DNA from: Rhodobacteraceae bacterium HLUCCO07
GTDB lineage: Bacteria > Pseudomonadota > Alphaproteobacteria > Rhodobacterales > Rhodobacteraceae
Direction: 5' to 3'
Length of the DNA: 64,000 nt
Assembly: GCA_001314705.1 (NCBI GenBank)
Contig: LJSU01000025.1
Location: 124,001 to 188,000, forward strand
The number at the start of each line of letters is the position of its first letter. Within the stretch, counting starts at the first letter, position 1. This document shows positions 1 through 10,352 of the stretch, piece after piece. The notes below the pieces were generated by a model. It saw nothing but the letters and a program-made list of their open reading frames with translations, did no database searches and was not told the DNA's origin. A program made the position numbers and the translations under genes.

Positions 1-1061
1 TCGAGACGGCCGGCAAGCGGATTGCCGAGCTGGGCGAGCGCAAGACCGCATCCGAGGCCGAGTTGCAGGAGGCGATAGCGGCGCCCGGCGAGATTGCGGC
101 CAAGCGCGAGGAATTGGCGAGCGAGATCGAAAGCGCCGAGACGCGGCAGCGCAAGGCGGCGGATGCGTTGGCCGAGGCCGAGGCGGCGCTGCGCGCGGCG
201 GTGACGGACGAGCGCGATGCCGAACGCGCGGCGGGCGAAGCGCGCGAGGCGCGGGCGCGGGCCGAGGCGCGCGCCGATGCGGCCCGCGAGACGGTGACCC
301 ATGCCGAGGACCGGATCGGGGAGGAACAGGAGTGCACACCCGCGACGCTTCTTGAAAGCCTCGGGACCGATCCCGAAGCAATGCCCGGATCAGAGGCGAT
401 CGAGGCGGATGTGGGCCGTCTCAAGCGCCAGCGGGATGCGCTTGGCGCGGTCAACCTGCGCGCCGAAGAGGATGCGCGAGAGGTTCAGACCGAGCATGAC
501 GAGCTTGTGAAGGAAAAGACCGACCTCGAGGAGGCGATTCGAACCCTGCGCAACGGGATCGCCAGTCTCAACCGCGAGGGACGCGAACGCCTGCTGACGG
601 CATTCGAGCAGGTGAACGAGAACTTCTCGCTGCTGTTCCGGCACCTCTTCAGTGGTGGCGAGGCCAAGCTGGTGCTGGTGGAAAGCGACGACCCGCTCGA
701 AGCGGGGCTGGAAATCATGTGCCAGCCGCCGGGCAAGAAGCTGGCCACGCTGTCGCTCTTGTCGGGGGGTGAGCAGACGCTGACCGCGCTGGCGCTGATC
801 TTTGCGGTGTTCCTGGCCAATCCGGCGCCGATCTGTGTGCTCGACGAGGTCGATGCACCGCTCGATGATGCCAATGTCACGCGGTTCTGCGACATGCTTG
901 ACGAGATGTGCCGCCGGACCGACACGCGGTTCCTGATCATCACGCACCACGCGGTGACGATGGCGCGGATGGACCGGCTCTTTGGGGTCACCATGCAGGA
1001 GCAGGGGGTGAGCCAGCTGGTGAGCGTGGACCTCAAGAAGGCCGAGCAGATGGTGGCGTGA
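1..1061 (+). CDS. smc: Chromosome segregation ATPase SMC, C-terminal part (5' truncated by window edge)
   Basis: The reading frame is open from base 3 to the stop at 1059-1061, so only the last ~350 residues are present. The first ~180 residues are Ala/Glu/Arg-rich heptad-like sequence typical of the SMC coiled coil. The C-terminal head carries the ABC signature (LSLLSGGEQ) and Walker B/D-loop ([12 protein letters not shown]), then the terminal [12 protein letters not shown] switch region. SMC with ScpA/ScpB organises and segregates the chromosome. It is convergent with the transporter operon that follows, with a 54-nt gap in which I see no clear terminator. The N-terminal Walker A half lies outside the window. 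Confidence 0.93.
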   Translation, partial: ETAGKRIAELGERKTASEAELQEAIAAPGEIAAKREELASEIESAETRQRKAADALAEAEAALRAAVTDERDAERAAGEAREARARAEARADAARETVTHAEDRIGEEQECTPATLLESLGTDPEAMPGSEAIEADVGRLKRQRDALGAVNLRAEEDAREVQTEHDELVKEKTDLEEAIRTLRNGIASLNREGRERLLTAFEQVNENFSLLFRHLFSGGEAKLVLVESDDPLEAGLEIMCQPPGKKLATLSLLSGGEQTLTALALIFAVFLANPAPICVLDEVDAPLDDANVTRFCDMLDEMCRRTDTRFLIITHHAVTMARMDRLFGVTMQEQGVSQLVSVDLKKAEQMVA

Positions 1062-1115
1062 GCCGGCAGACGATCTTTCAGCGAAAAATCGGATGGGCGG
1101 GCGCCGTCATGCGGA

Positions 1116-2081
1116 TCACTCGGCCATGTGACAGGCGACGCGGGTCTTGCCGATATTGCGCATCTCGGGGCGTTCGCGACTGCACCGCTCGACGGCCAGC
1201 GGGCAGCGCGGATGAAAGGCGCAGCCCGTGGGCGGGTTGATCGCGTCGGGGATCTCGCCCTTGGGGGCCTCGATCTCGCGGCCGAACCCGTCCATCTTGG
1301 GCGCGGCGGCAAAGAGCATCTGCGTATAGGGGTGCTTGGGGTCGTTGAACAGCACGTCGCGGGGGGCCTCTTCGACCAGGCGGCCAAGGTAGAGCACGCC
1401 GATCCGGTCGGCCATGTGCTGCACCACGGTGAGGTCATGGCTGATGAAGAGATAGGTCAGGCCCAGTTCCTCGCGCAGGTCGGACATCAGGTTGAGAACC
1501 TGCGCCTGGACCGACACGTCGAGCGCCGATGTGGGTTCGTCGCAGACGATGATCCGCGGGTTCGAGGCCAGCGCCCGGGCGATGCAGATCCGCTGTCGCT
1601 GACCGCCGGAGAACTCATGCGGATACTTGCCCGCATCCGCCGCCGAAAGCCCCACCTGTTCGAGCAGCTTCTCGGCCAGCCCGGTGGTATCGCCGCCCTT
1701 GGCCGCGACCGGCTCGGCGATCACGTCGCGCACCCGCCAGCGCGGGTTGAGCGAGGCAAACGGATCCTGGAATATCATCTGGATTTCGCTGCGCACCGCC
1801 TCGATCTTGGCCGCATCGGTTTCGCTGGCCAGATCGACGCCGGATATCTGCACGCTGCCTTCGGTGGGCGCGACGAGGCCGACCATGATCTTGCCGATGG
1901 TGGATTTGCCCGAGCCGCTTTCGCCGACGAGTGCATAGACGCTGTTTTCCTCGATCTCGAAGCTGACATCCGATACGGCGGTCAGAAGGGCGCGGGGCAG
2001 ACGTTCGATCACCCGGTTCAGCAAGGGCTTCGAGACGTCGAAAACGCGGGTGAGATGTTCGACCTTGATGATCGCGCTCAT
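1116..2081 (-). CDS. Peptide/nickel-type ABC transporter ATP-binding protein (DppF/OppF-like)
   Basis: 321 aa. Cytoplasmic ATPase of a family-5 importer. Walker A GESGSGKST is near residue 54, the signature FSGGQRQR follows mid-protein, then Walker B IIVCDEPTSALDVS and an H-loop SHD. The C-terminal oligopeptide-transporter extension has the Cys cluster pattern GCAFHPRCPLAVERC, typical of DppD/DppF proteins. It is the last gene of a minus-strand operon (substrate-binding protein, two permeases, two ATPases) and its ATG overlaps the upstream ATPase stop by 4 nt. Substrate cannot be read from sequence. Dipeptide, oligopeptide or opine-like compounds are all possible. Confidence 0.93.
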   Translation of the reverse strand: MSAIIKVEHLTRVFDVSKPLLNRVIERLPRALLTAVSDVSFEIEENSVYALVGESGSGKSTIGKIMVGLVAPTEGSVQISGVDLASETDAAKIEAVRSEIQMIFQDPFASLNPRWRVRDVIAEPVAAKGGDTTGLAEKLLEQVGLSAADAGKYPHEFSGGQRQRICIARALASNPRIIVCDEPTSALDVSVQAQVLNLMSDLREELGLTYLFISHDLTVVQHMADRIGVLYLGRLVEEAPRDVLFNDPKHPYTQMLFAAAPKMDGFGREIEAPKGEIPDAINPPTGCAFHPRCPLAVERCSRERPEMRNIGKTRVACHMAE

Positions 2082-3073
2082 GCCTGGGCTTCCTCTTTCC
2101 TGTCGGTGGCGAGCGGGAACCAGCAGGCGGCGCGCCCGTCGCAGCTGTCAATCGTTGGTCCGGGGTCCTTGCGGCACCGGTCCTGGGCATATTCGCAGCG
2201 CGGATGGAACGCACAGCCGGTGGGCAATGCGCCGAGGCGCGGCATCGCGCCGGGGATCTGGCGCAGGCGCTTGAGGCCCGCACTGGCCAGCGGCGTCGAA
2301 GCCATGAGCCCGTCGGTATAGGGGTGGCGCGCATTGGTCAGCACCTCGCGCACCCCGCCCAGTTCGGCCAGCCGCCCGGCATACATCACCGCCACGCGGT
2401 CGGCGGCCTCGGCGATCACGCCCATGTCATGGGTGACGAGCATCACCGCCACGCCGCGTTCGCGGCAAAGCCGCTTGAGCAGGGCCATGATCTGGGCCTG
2501 GACCGACACGTCGAGCGCGGTGGTGGGCTCGTCGGCGATGACGAGATCGGGTTCGGCGCAGAGCGCCAGCGCGATCACCACGCGCTGCCGCATCCCCCCC
2601 GAGAACTCGTGCGGATAGCTGTTGATCCGCGCGCTTGCGGCGGGGATGCCGACCTCTTCCAGCGCGGCGACGGCGCGTTTTCGCGCCTGGTCATGGCTCA
2701 CGTCGAGATGTTCGCGAATGGTTTCGCTCAACTGTTCGCCCACGGTCAGCAGCGGGTTGAGCGAGGTCAGCGGATCCTGGAAGATCATGCCCATCTTCTT
2801 GCCGCGCAGACGACGCAGCGCAGAGCGCCCGAGATTGTGGATCGGCTGTCCCGAGAGCAGGATCTCGCCCGAGGTGATTCGTGCGGGCGGGTCGAGAAGG
2901 CCGATCACCGCGTTGCCGGTCATGGATTTACCGGCGCCGGATTCACCCACGACGCCGAGGATTTCGCCGGCCTCGATGTCATAGCTCACATCGTCCACCG
3001 GGCGCAGGAGCCCGTGGCGGGTGGGAATCTCGACGACGAGATTGCGAACGGAAAGAACGGGTGTGTCGGTCAT
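2078..3073 (-). CDS. Peptide/nickel-type ABC transporter ATP-binding protein (DppD/OppD-like)
   Basis: 331 aa from the ATG at 3073, which overlaps the upstream permease stop by 4 nt. A longer in-frame extension to 3175 would lie inside that permease and is not needed. Walker A GESGAGKSM is followed by EFSGGMRQR (signature) and LVIADEPTTALDVS (Walker B). The C-terminal GCAFHPRCEYAQDRC cysteine cluster matches the DppD family. It would form a heterodimeric ATPase with the downstream DppF-like protein and energise the two permeases. Confidence 0.93.
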   Translation of the reverse strand: MTDTPVLSVRNLVVEIPTRHGLLRPVDDVSYDIEAGEILGVVGESGAGKSMTGNAVIGLLDPPARITSGEILLSGQPIHNLGRSALRRLRGKKMGMIFQDPLTSLNPLLTVGEQLSETIREHLDVSHDQARKRAVAALEEVGIPAASARINSYPHEFSGGMRQRVVIALALCAEPDLVIADEPTTALDVSVQAQIMALLKRLCRERGVAVMLVTHDMGVIAEAADRVAVMYAGRLAELGGVREVLTNARHPYTDGLMASTPLASAGLKRLRQIPGAMPRLGALPTGCAFHPRCEYAQDRCRKDPGPTIDSCDGRAACWFPLATDRKEEAQA

Positions 3074-4014
3074 CTGAGCCTCGGGTTCAGGGCATCGCGG
3101 AGCCAATCGCCCAGCAGGTTGATCGAGAGTGCCAGTGCCAGGAGGGTGACGGCAGGAAAGATCAGGATCCACCATTCACCGGAGAACATGAATTCCTGCC
3201 CGATGCGGATGAGCGTGCCGAGCGACGGCTTGGTCGGCGGTGCCCCCACGCCAAGGAAGGAAAGCGTGGCCTCGGCGATGATCGCGAGCGCCAGGCTGAT
3301 GGTGGCAATGACCAGCACCGGGTTGAGCACGTTGGGCAGGATATGGCGCAGCATGATCGAGAACGGCGTGCGCCCGATGAGCCGCGCGGCCTGGATGTAT
3401 TCCTTGTTCTTCTCGACCAGGGTCGCGCCGCGCACCACCCGGGCGAACTGGACCCAGTCCGACAGGCCGATGGCGAGGATCAGCACCCAGATCGCCATCT
3501 CGTCGCGGTATTCGGGCGGGGTGATGCCCTTGGCGATGCCAAAGATGAGCATCGCGACAAGGATCGCCGGAAAGGTCAGTTGCACATCTGCGATGCGCAT
3601 GATGATGGTCTCGGTCCAGCCGCCGACATAGCCCGCCAGAAGCCCCAGCGTGACACCGAGCACCATGGCCAGCAGAACCGCCGAGAAACCCACGAAGAGC
3701 GATATTCGCATCCCGTAGAGGATGGTCGAGAACACGTCGCGCCCCTGGTCGTCGGTGCCCAGCAGGAAGATGTCGCCGGTCATGGCATTGGCCTGGCCGG
3801 GTGGGGTAAAGCCGTTCATCAGGTTGAGCGTGCCCGGGCTGAACGGGTCGTGCGGCGCGATCAGCGGCGCCAGCACCGCACCGAGGATCAGCACTATGAC
3901 GACGAAAGACGACGCCATCGCCACCGGTGCGTGACGGAAGGACCAGAAAAGATCGCTCTCCCATGCGCGGCGCAGGCGCGAGGGCGGGGCGGGAGGAATG
4001 GGAGTGTCGGTCAT
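3070..4014 (-). CDS. Peptide/nickel-type ABC transporter permease (DppC-like)
   Basis: 314 aa integral membrane protein. The N-terminus has the family pattern of a short Pro-rich cytoplasmic tail, one membrane segment near residues 33-55 and a long periplasmic loop containing FSPGTLNLMNGFTPPG and HLLGTD-like LLGTDDQGRDVFS. Five more hydrophobic segments follow, with the EAA coupling motif region (EYIQAARLIGRTPFSIMLRHILPN). This arrangement is standard for the DppC/OppC subunit. It begins 1 nt after the stop of the DppB-like gene and overlaps the next ATPase by 4 nt, so translation is probably coupled. Confidence 0.93.
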   Translation of the reverse strand: MTDTPIPPAPPSRLRRAWESDLFWSFRHAPVAMASSFVVIVLILGAVLAPLIAPHDPFSPGTLNLMNGFTPPGQANAMTGDIFLLGTDDQGRDVFSTILYGMRISLFVGFSAVLLAMVLGVTLGLLAGYVGGWTETIIMRIADVQLTFPAILVAMLIFGIAKGITPPEYRDEMAIWVLILAIGLSDWVQFARVVRGATLVEKNKEYIQAARLIGRTPFSIMLRHILPNVLNPVLVIATISLALAIIAEATLSFLGVGAPPTKPSLGTLIRIGQEFMFSGEWWILIFPAVTLLALALSINLLGDWLRDALNPRLR

Positions 4015-4015
4015 G

Positions 4016-4999
4016 TCAGTGCCCTCCTGCGGTGCGGTCGACGCGCAGGCGCGGGTCGATCGCGAAATAGAGCATGTCGACGATCAGGTTGATGCCCACG
4101 AACATCACCGAGATCATCATCAGGTAGGCGGCCATGACGGGGATGTCCACGAACTGGACCGCGTTGATGAAGAGCAGACCCACACCGGGCCATTGGAACA
4201 CGGTTTCCGTGATGATCGCAAAGGCGATGATGCTGCCGAGTTGGAGGCCCGTGATGGTGATCACCGGCACCAGCGTGTTCTTGAGCGCGTGGTGGAAATT
4301 CACCGATTTCTCACGGATGCCGCGGGCACGGGCAAAGCGGATGTAGTCCATCCGCAGCACTTCGAGCATCTCGGTGCGCACCAGCCGCATGATCAGCGTC
4401 ATCTGGTAAAGCCCCAGCGTGATCGATGGCAGGATCAGTGCCTTGATCCCGCTCGTGGTGAGGAACCCGGTGGTCCAGCCGCCGACGCGCGTGACCTCGC
4501 CGCGCCCGAAACTGGGGAGCCAGCCCAGTTCGACCGAGAAGAGATAGATCAGCAGGATACCGATCAGGAACGTGGGCAGGGATACCCCGATGAGCGAGGC
4601 GGTCATGATCAGGTTCGCGGCGGTCCCGCGCCGTCTGATCGCGGTGAAAATCCCCAGCGAGATCCCCCCGATCAGTGCCATCAGCCCCGAAACGAAGGCC
4701 AGTTCCAGGGTTGCGGGGAGCCGTTCGAGAAAGATCTCGGCCACCGGGCGGCCCTGTCGGTAACTCTGGCCGAAATTGCCCTGTGCGGCCTGTTCGAGAA
4801 AGCGCCAATACTGCACCACGAAGGGCTGATCGAGGCCCAGCGTCTGGCGCAGGCGCTCGACATCGGCCTGGGTGCGTTCCTGGCCCAGCATGTTGTCGAT
4901 CGGGTCGCCGACAAAGCTGAACATGGAAAACGCGACCAGCCCGACCACGAGCAGGACAAGCGCCGACTGGAACACGCGTCGAATGATATAGGCAAGCAT
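4016..4999 (-). CDS. Peptide/nickel-type ABC transporter permease (DppB-like)
   Basis: 327 aa. It starts with the family hallmark MLAYIIRRVFQSALVLLVVGLVAFSMF (one membrane helix), followed by a periplasmic region with RLRQTLGLDQPFVVQYWRFL. Several helices then lead to the EAA loop DYIRFARARGIREKSVNFHHALKN. It pairs with the DppC-like subunit in the membrane. It is separated from the upstream substrate-binding protein gene by 87 nt that hold a strong hairpin (5022-5049). Confidence 0.93.
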   Translation of the reverse strand: MLAYIIRRVFQSALVLLVVGLVAFSMFSFVGDPIDNMLGQERTQADVERLRQTLGLDQPFVVQYWRFLEQAAQGNFGQSYRQGRPVAEIFLERLPATLELAFVSGLMALIGGISLGIFTAIRRRGTAANLIMTASLIGVSLPTFLIGILLIYLFSVELGWLPSFGRGEVTRVGGWTTGFLTTSGIKALILPSITLGLYQMTLIMRLVRTEMLEVLRMDYIRFARARGIREKSVNFHHALKNTLVPVITITGLQLGSIIAFAIITETVFQWPGVGLLFINAVQFVDIPVMAAYLMMISVMFVGINLIVDMLYFAIDPRLRVDRTAGGH

Positions 5000-5021
5000 C
5001 GAAGGCTCCGTTCAATGCGCA

Positions 5022-5049
5022 ACCGCGCCCGCAAAGGGGCGGGCGCGGT
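5022..5049 (-). promoter_or_regulatory. Intercistronic stem-loop between binding-protein and permease genes
   Basis: An 11-bp perfect inverted repeat (5022-5032 with 5039-5049, arm ACCGCGCCCGC) closes a 6-nt loop. There is no T-tract after it on the minus strand, so it does not look like a full intrinsic terminator. Such hairpins 3' of a binding-protein gene commonly stabilise or partly terminate the message, giving more binding protein than permease. That role is inference here. Confidence 0.6.
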
Positions 5050-5086
5050 CGGTGGTGCGGGCACTTGATGGCCCGCCCGGTTTGGC

Positions 5087-6661
5087 TCAGTTCATCGTGA
5101 AGAACTTGAACTTGGGGTCATCCTCGGGGCTGACCTCGGTGCCGACCTTTTCGCTCATGCCCCAGTTGAGAACCTGGTGGTGGATCGGCAGATAGAGGGT
5201 CTCTTCCTGCACCTCGTCCCAGATCTCCTGGATGGTCGCGTCACGCTTGTCCAGATCGGTTTCCGACGCCAGGCTGACGATTTTCTCGTCGATCTCGGGG
5301 TTGGAGTAACCGGTTCCGTTCCAGCTGCCGCGGTCGCTGCCACGGGTGTGGACGAGGAAATTGAAGATGTATTCCGAATCGTAGGTCGGAACACCCCAGC
5401 CCAGCATGTAGAAATCGGTCTCGCCATTGGTGATCAGCGGGAAGTGCTGCGCCTTGGGCTTGGCGTCGAGATTCACGTTCACCCCGATCTGCGCCAGCAT
5501 TCCGACCACCGACTGACAGATCGCCTCGTCATTGACATAGCGGTCGTTGGGGCAATCGAGCTGGATCGAGAACCCGTCGCCATAACCGGCCTCTTCCATC
5601 AGTGCCTTGCCGGCCTCGATATCGGTCGAGGTCTGGTCCATCTCCTCGGTCCAGCCGTTGACGAAGGGCGGGGCGATGATGCCGGCGGGTTCCGATTGCC
5701 CGCGCATGACCACCTGCTTGATGGCGTCGCGGTTGATCGCGAGGTTCATCGCGCGGCGCACGCGCGCATCGGCCAGCGGGTTCTCGCCCTCGACATTGTC
5801 ATTCTCGATGTCGTCGGCGCCCATGTTCATGCCGAAGAAGATGGTGCGGTTTTGCGGGGCCGTCTTGACCACGAGGCCGTCGCTCTCTGCCACGCGGTTG
5901 ATGTCCTGAACCGGCACGTCCTGGATGAAATCGACCTCGCCCGAGAGGAGCGCGGCGACGCGCGTCGCGGCGTTCTGGATCGGGGTATAGACGATCTCGG
6001 TCACGTCGAGCGGGAATTCATCACGGCCCCAATAGTCCTCGTTGAGGGTCAGGACGGTCTTCACGTCCGGTTCGCGGCTGACCAGCTTGTAGGGACCGGT
6101 GCCGTTGCTGTTGCTCGAGGCGAAAGTCTTTTCGCCGGCTTCGACCTCTTGAACATCGACCGAGTCATTCGCCTCGGCCCAGTCCTTGTCCATCATGAAG
6201 AGGTTGGTCAGGTTCGACGGCAGGATCGGGTTTGGCCCGTCGGTGACGAATTCGACGGTGTGGTCATCCACGGCCCGGACCTCGACGATCGAGTTCAGCA
6301 GCTCTTTCATGTTCGAGTTTTCGGACTTTGCCCTGTTGATCGAGAACACCACGTCCTCGGCGGTGAAATCAGCCCCGTCGTGGAACGTCACGCCCTGGCG
6401 CAGGTTGAACACCCAGACGTTGGGATCATCCTCGCTCGGCGCCCAGTCGGTGGCGAGCGCGGGCTCGAATTCGCCGGTCATGTCGCGGATGATGAGCGGC
6501 TCATACATCTGGTGGGACAGCGTGTGCGTGGGGCCTTCGTTCTGTGCATGTGGATCGAGGGTGAGCGAATCGCCCGCCCGCGCCCAGCGCAGAGTTTCGG
6601 CCGATGCGCCGATCGCCGTTCCGGCAAGCAGCGCAGCAGCAAGGAATGCAGTCGTTTTCAT
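5087..6661 (-). CDS. ABC transporter substrate-binding protein, family 5 (DppA/OppA type)
   Basis: 524 aa with a Sec signal peptide (MKTTAFLAAALLAGTAIGASA, probable cleavage after ASA). The mature part begins ETLRWARAGDSLTLDPHAQNEG, then QMYEPLI and FNLRQGVTFHDGADFTAEDVVFSINRA, all typical of SBP_bac_5 proteins. It would bind substrate in the periplasm for the four downstream subunits. First gene of the operon, so the promoter should lie in 6662-6802. Ligand is not predictable. The nearby alanine dehydrogenase would fit a peptide substrate but is on its own transcript. Confidence 0.93.
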   Translation of the reverse strand: MKTTAFLAAALLAGTAIGASAETLRWARAGDSLTLDPHAQNEGPTHTLSHQMYEPLIIRDMTGEFEPALATDWAPSEDDPNVWVFNLRQGVTFHDGADFTAEDVVFSINRAKSENSNMKELLNSIVEVRAVDDHTVEFVTDGPNPILPSNLTNLFMMDKDWAEANDSVDVQEVEAGEKTFASSNSNGTGPYKLVSREPDVKTVLTLNEDYWGRDEFPLDVTEIVYTPIQNAATRVAALLSGEVDFIQDVPVQDINRVAESDGLVVKTAPQNRTIFFGMNMGADDIENDNVEGENPLADARVRRAMNLAINRDAIKQVVMRGQSEPAGIIAPPFVNGWTEEMDQTSTDIEAGKALMEEAGYGDGFSIQLDCPNDRYVNDEAICQSVVGMLAQIGVNVNLDAKPKAQHFPLITNGETDFYMLGWGVPTYDSEYIFNFLVHTRGSDRGSWNGTGYSNPEIDEKIVSLASETDLDKRDATIQEIWDEVQEETLYLPIHHQVLNWGMSEKVGTEVSPEDDPKFKFFTMN

Positions 6662-6802
6662 GTCAAGCTCCCTGTTCTTTTCCGGGCGATAGCCCGTTCA
6701 TGCCGCACAGGATAGACGAGTTTGTCGCACCTGCAACCTTGCACCTGCTTGCCGTTGCGCAAAGCACGGGGGTAATCGGGAATCCGGACCGTGACACGAT
6801 GC

Positions 6803-6842
6803 GAAAAAGGGCGCGGCGTCCCGTTCCGGGATGCGCCGCGCC
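6803..6842 (-). terminator. Intrinsic terminator of the alanine dehydrogenase gene
   Basis: On the minus strand a GC hairpin (GGCGCGGCG paired across 6809-6842 with a 2-nt bulge, tip near 6824) is followed directly by TTTTT (plus-strand aaaaa at 6804-6808). It lies ~40 nt past the ald stop. The remaining intergenic DNA up to 6662 should hold the promoter of the ABC operon. I recognise no specific operator there. Confidence 0.75.
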
Positions 6843-6881
6843 AGCCGACCGTGGCCCCGGGGAGGGCCGTCGGAGGAGAGC

Positions 6882-7997
<1,116 letters not shown>

Positions 7998-8136
7998 GGG
8001 GCTCTCCTTCCCGATCCTCTTGCCGGTCAGAATGTCGCATTTCGGGCGCAATGTGCTTGGAATCTGACGCTGCGTCGCTGGACGAAACCGCAGAATCTTC
8101 GATATAGCCATGTAATGTTCGAAGGAGTTTGCGCAG

Positions 8137-8595
8137 ATGTCGCTCGATGCAATTGATCGCCGTATCCTGAACGTGCTGCAGCGTAAGGGCCGGATGTCCA
8201 ATGCCGATCTGAGCGAGGCGGTCAACCTGTCGCCCAGCGCCTGCCACAGGCGGGTGCAGAGATTGGAGAGCGAGGGGTTCATCCGCGATTATGTCGCGCT
8301 GCTCGACCCGCGCAAGATCGGGTTGCCGACGACGGTTTTCGTCGAGATCACGCTCCAGGGACAGGCCGACGAGGTTCTCGATGCCTTTGAGAAGGCGGTG
8401 GCGCGGATACCGGATGTGCTGGAATGTCACCTGATGGCGGGGACGGCCGATTACATCCTCAAGGTGGTGGCCGAGAACACCGACGATTTCGCGCGCATCC
8501 ACCGACAGCACCTGTCGCGCCTGCCGGGCGTGGCGCAGATGCAATCGAGTTTCGCGCTGCGCACTGTGTTCCGAACCACCGCATTGCCGGTGTGA
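8137..8595 (+). CDS. Lrp/AsnC-family transcriptional regulator (probable ald activator)
   Basis: 152 aa. The N-terminal winged helix-turn-helix (LDAIDRRILNVLQRKGRMSNADLSEAVNLSPSACHRRVQRLE) is followed by the RAM ligand-binding domain with the GxxDYIL-type motif (AGTADYILKVV). The start is preceded by GAAGGAG. A TTCGA/TCGAA inverted pair sits just upstream (about 8098-8123), a possible autoregulatory site. By position it probably controls the divergent alanine dehydrogenase gene, as AldR/Lrp homologues do. The effector is inferred to be alanine or a related amino acid. A short GGCGGC/GCCGCC hairpin without T-tract follows at 8606-8621. Confidence 0.9.
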   Translation: MSLDAIDRRILNVLQRKGRMSNADLSEAVNLSPSACHRRVQRLESEGFIRDYVALLDPRKIGLPTTVFVEITLQGQADEVLDAFEKAVARIPDVLECHLMAGTADYILKVVAENTDDFARIHRQHLSRLPGVAQMQSSFALRTVFRTTALPV

Positions 8596-8761
8596 TGTTC
8601 GACGCGGCGGCGTGGGCCGCCTGCGAGACCCTGCGTTCGGGGGATCAATCCCTTGAAAGGACGATCAGCCCCGGGGGTGCAAGGTGACGTTGTAACCGCG
8701 GTTCTCACGGTGCAGTCTTGGCGCGGGCGTGACGGCCCGAAAGACGTGCGAAGAGGCTGGG

Positions 8762-10342
8762 ATGGATTGGGATCATATCATCGTGGGTGCGGGCAGCGCG
8801 GGCTGCGTGGTGGCCAAGCGGTTGGCCGATGCCGGGCGGCGGGTGCTGCTGCTCGAAGCCGGGGGGCGCGACAATTACCATTGGGTGCATATCCCCATCG
8901 GATACCTTTACTGCATCGGCAACCCGCGCACCGACTGGATGTTTCGCACCGAGGAGGAGGCGGGGCTGAATGGCCGGTCGCTGATCTATCCGCGGGGCAA
9001 GGTTCTGGGCGGGTGCAGTTCGATCAACGGGATGCTTTACCTGCGCGGACAGGCCGCCGATTACGACGGCTGGCGGCAGATGGGACTCACCGGTTGGGGA
9101 TGGGATGACGTGCTGCCGCTGTTCAAAAAGTCCGAGGATTATGTCGAGGGCGAGTCCGAGATGCACGGTGCGGGCGGCGAATGGCGGGTCGAGGACCAGC
9201 GCCTGCACTGGGAGGTGCTGGACGACTGGATGGCGGCGGCACAGCAATGGGGCCTGCCCGCGACGCGCGATTTCAATACCGGCGACAACGAGGGCGTGGG
9301 CTATTTCCGCGTCAATCAGCGCGGCGGATGGCGGATGAACACGGCCAAGGCGTTCCTGCGCACGGCGACGGGGCGGGGCCTCAAGGTCGAGACGCAGGCG
9401 CATGTGCGGCGCCTGCTGATCGAGGGCGGGCGCGCCGTGGGCGTGGAATACGAGCAGGGCGGCACGGTGAAACAGGCGCGCTGCGGTGGCGAGGTGGTTC
9501 TGTCGGCGGGTGCGATCGGCAGCCCGCAGATTTTGCAGCTTTCGGGGGTTGGACCGGGGGCGCTGTTGCAGCGCCACGGGATCGAGGTGGCGCTGGACCA
9601 GCCACAGGTGGGCGCGAACTTGCAGGATCACCTGCAATTGCGCTGCGCCTGGCGGCTGAGCGGAGCGACAACGCTCAACACGCTGGCGGGGTCGTTTTGG
9701 GGCAAGGCCAAGATCGGGCTGGAATACGCGCTCAAGCGGTCGGGGCCGATGTCGATGGCGCCGAGCCAGCTTGGTGCGTTTTCGCGCTCATCCGAGCGGG
9801 TCGAGACGGCGGACCTGGAATATCACGTGCAGCCCCTCTCATTGGAGGCATTCGGGCAACCGCTGCATGATTTCCCTGCGATCACCGCGAGCGTATGCAA
9901 CCTGCGGCCGGAAAGCCGGGGCGTGGTCGAGATCGCATCGCCCGACTCCAAGGCCGCACCGCGGATTGCGCCCAATTACCTTTCGACCGAGGGCGACCGG
10001 GCGGTGGCCGTGGCGGCGATCCGGCAGGCGCGGGAGATCATGGCTCAGGCGGCGATGGCCCGGTATCAGCCCGAAGAGATCAAGCCCGGGGTGGCGTTCG
10101 AAAAGGATGAAGAAGTGGCCCGGGCGGCAGGCGATGTGGGCACGACGATCTTTCACCCCACCTGCACCGTGCGCATGGGTGCGGATGAGACGGCACCGCT
10201 GGATGCGGAATTGCGGTTCCGGGGGCTCGGGGGCTTGCGGGTGGTGGATGCGAGCGTGATGCCACGGATCACCAGCGGCAACACCAACGCCCCCACGATC
10301 ATGATCGCGGAAAAGGCCGCGCAGATAATGCTGACCGGTTGA
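8762..10342 (+). CDS. GMC-family FAD-dependent oxidoreductase (choline/alcohol dehydrogenase type)
   Basis: 526 aa from the ATG at 8762. An upstream GTG at 8729 would place an untypical leader before the dinucleotide fold. The FAD-binding GAGSAGCVVAKRLAD motif is at residues ~8-22. The GMC signature block YPRGKVLGGCSSINGMLYLRG follows near residue 80, and the second GMC motif GAIGSPQILQLSGVGP near 255. The C-terminus has the catalytic HPTCTVRMG histidine and the GNTNAPT asparagine. It oxidises an alcohol using FAD. The substrate (choline, a polyol, an aliphatic or ether alcohol) cannot be told. Neighbours are an iron alcohol dehydrogenase and a GS-like ligase, suggesting a catabolic set. Confidence 0.9.
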   Translation: MDWDHIIVGAGSAGCVVAKRLADAGRRVLLLEAGGRDNYHWVHIPIGYLYCIGNPRTDWMFRTEEEAGLNGRSLIYPRGKVLGGCSSINGMLYLRGQAADYDGWRQMGLTGWGWDDVLPLFKKSEDYVEGESEMHGAGGEWRVEDQRLHWEVLDDWMAAAQQWGLPATRDFNTGDNEGVGYFRVNQRGGWRMNTAKAFLRTATGRGLKVETQAHVRRLLIEGGRAVGVEYEQGGTVKQARCGGEVVLSAGAIGSPQILQLSGVGPGALLQRHGIEVALDQPQVGANLQDHLQLRCAWRLSGATTLNTLAGSFWGKAKIGLEYALKRSGPMSMAPSQLGAFSRSSERVETADLEYHVQPLSLEAFGQPLHDFPAITASVCNLRPESRGVVEIASPDSKAAPRIAPNYLSTEGDRAVAVAAIRQAREIMAQAAMARYQPEEIKPGVAFEKDEEVARAAGDVGTTIFHPTCTVRMGADETAPLDAELRFRGLGGLRVVDASVMPRITSGNTNAPTIMIAEKAAQIMLTG

Positions 10343-10352
10343 GGCCGCAGGC

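Noticed and set aside
3073-3175. Longer start of the DppD-like ATPase
   Set aside because: It would overlap the permease by over 100 nt. The ATG at 3073 gives the standard start with 4-nt coupling.
8000-8282. N-terminal extension of alanine dehydrogenase into the divergent regulator
   Set aside because: The extra 95 residues have no family similarity, overlap the regulator gene, and the internal ATG has a strong GAAGGAG site.
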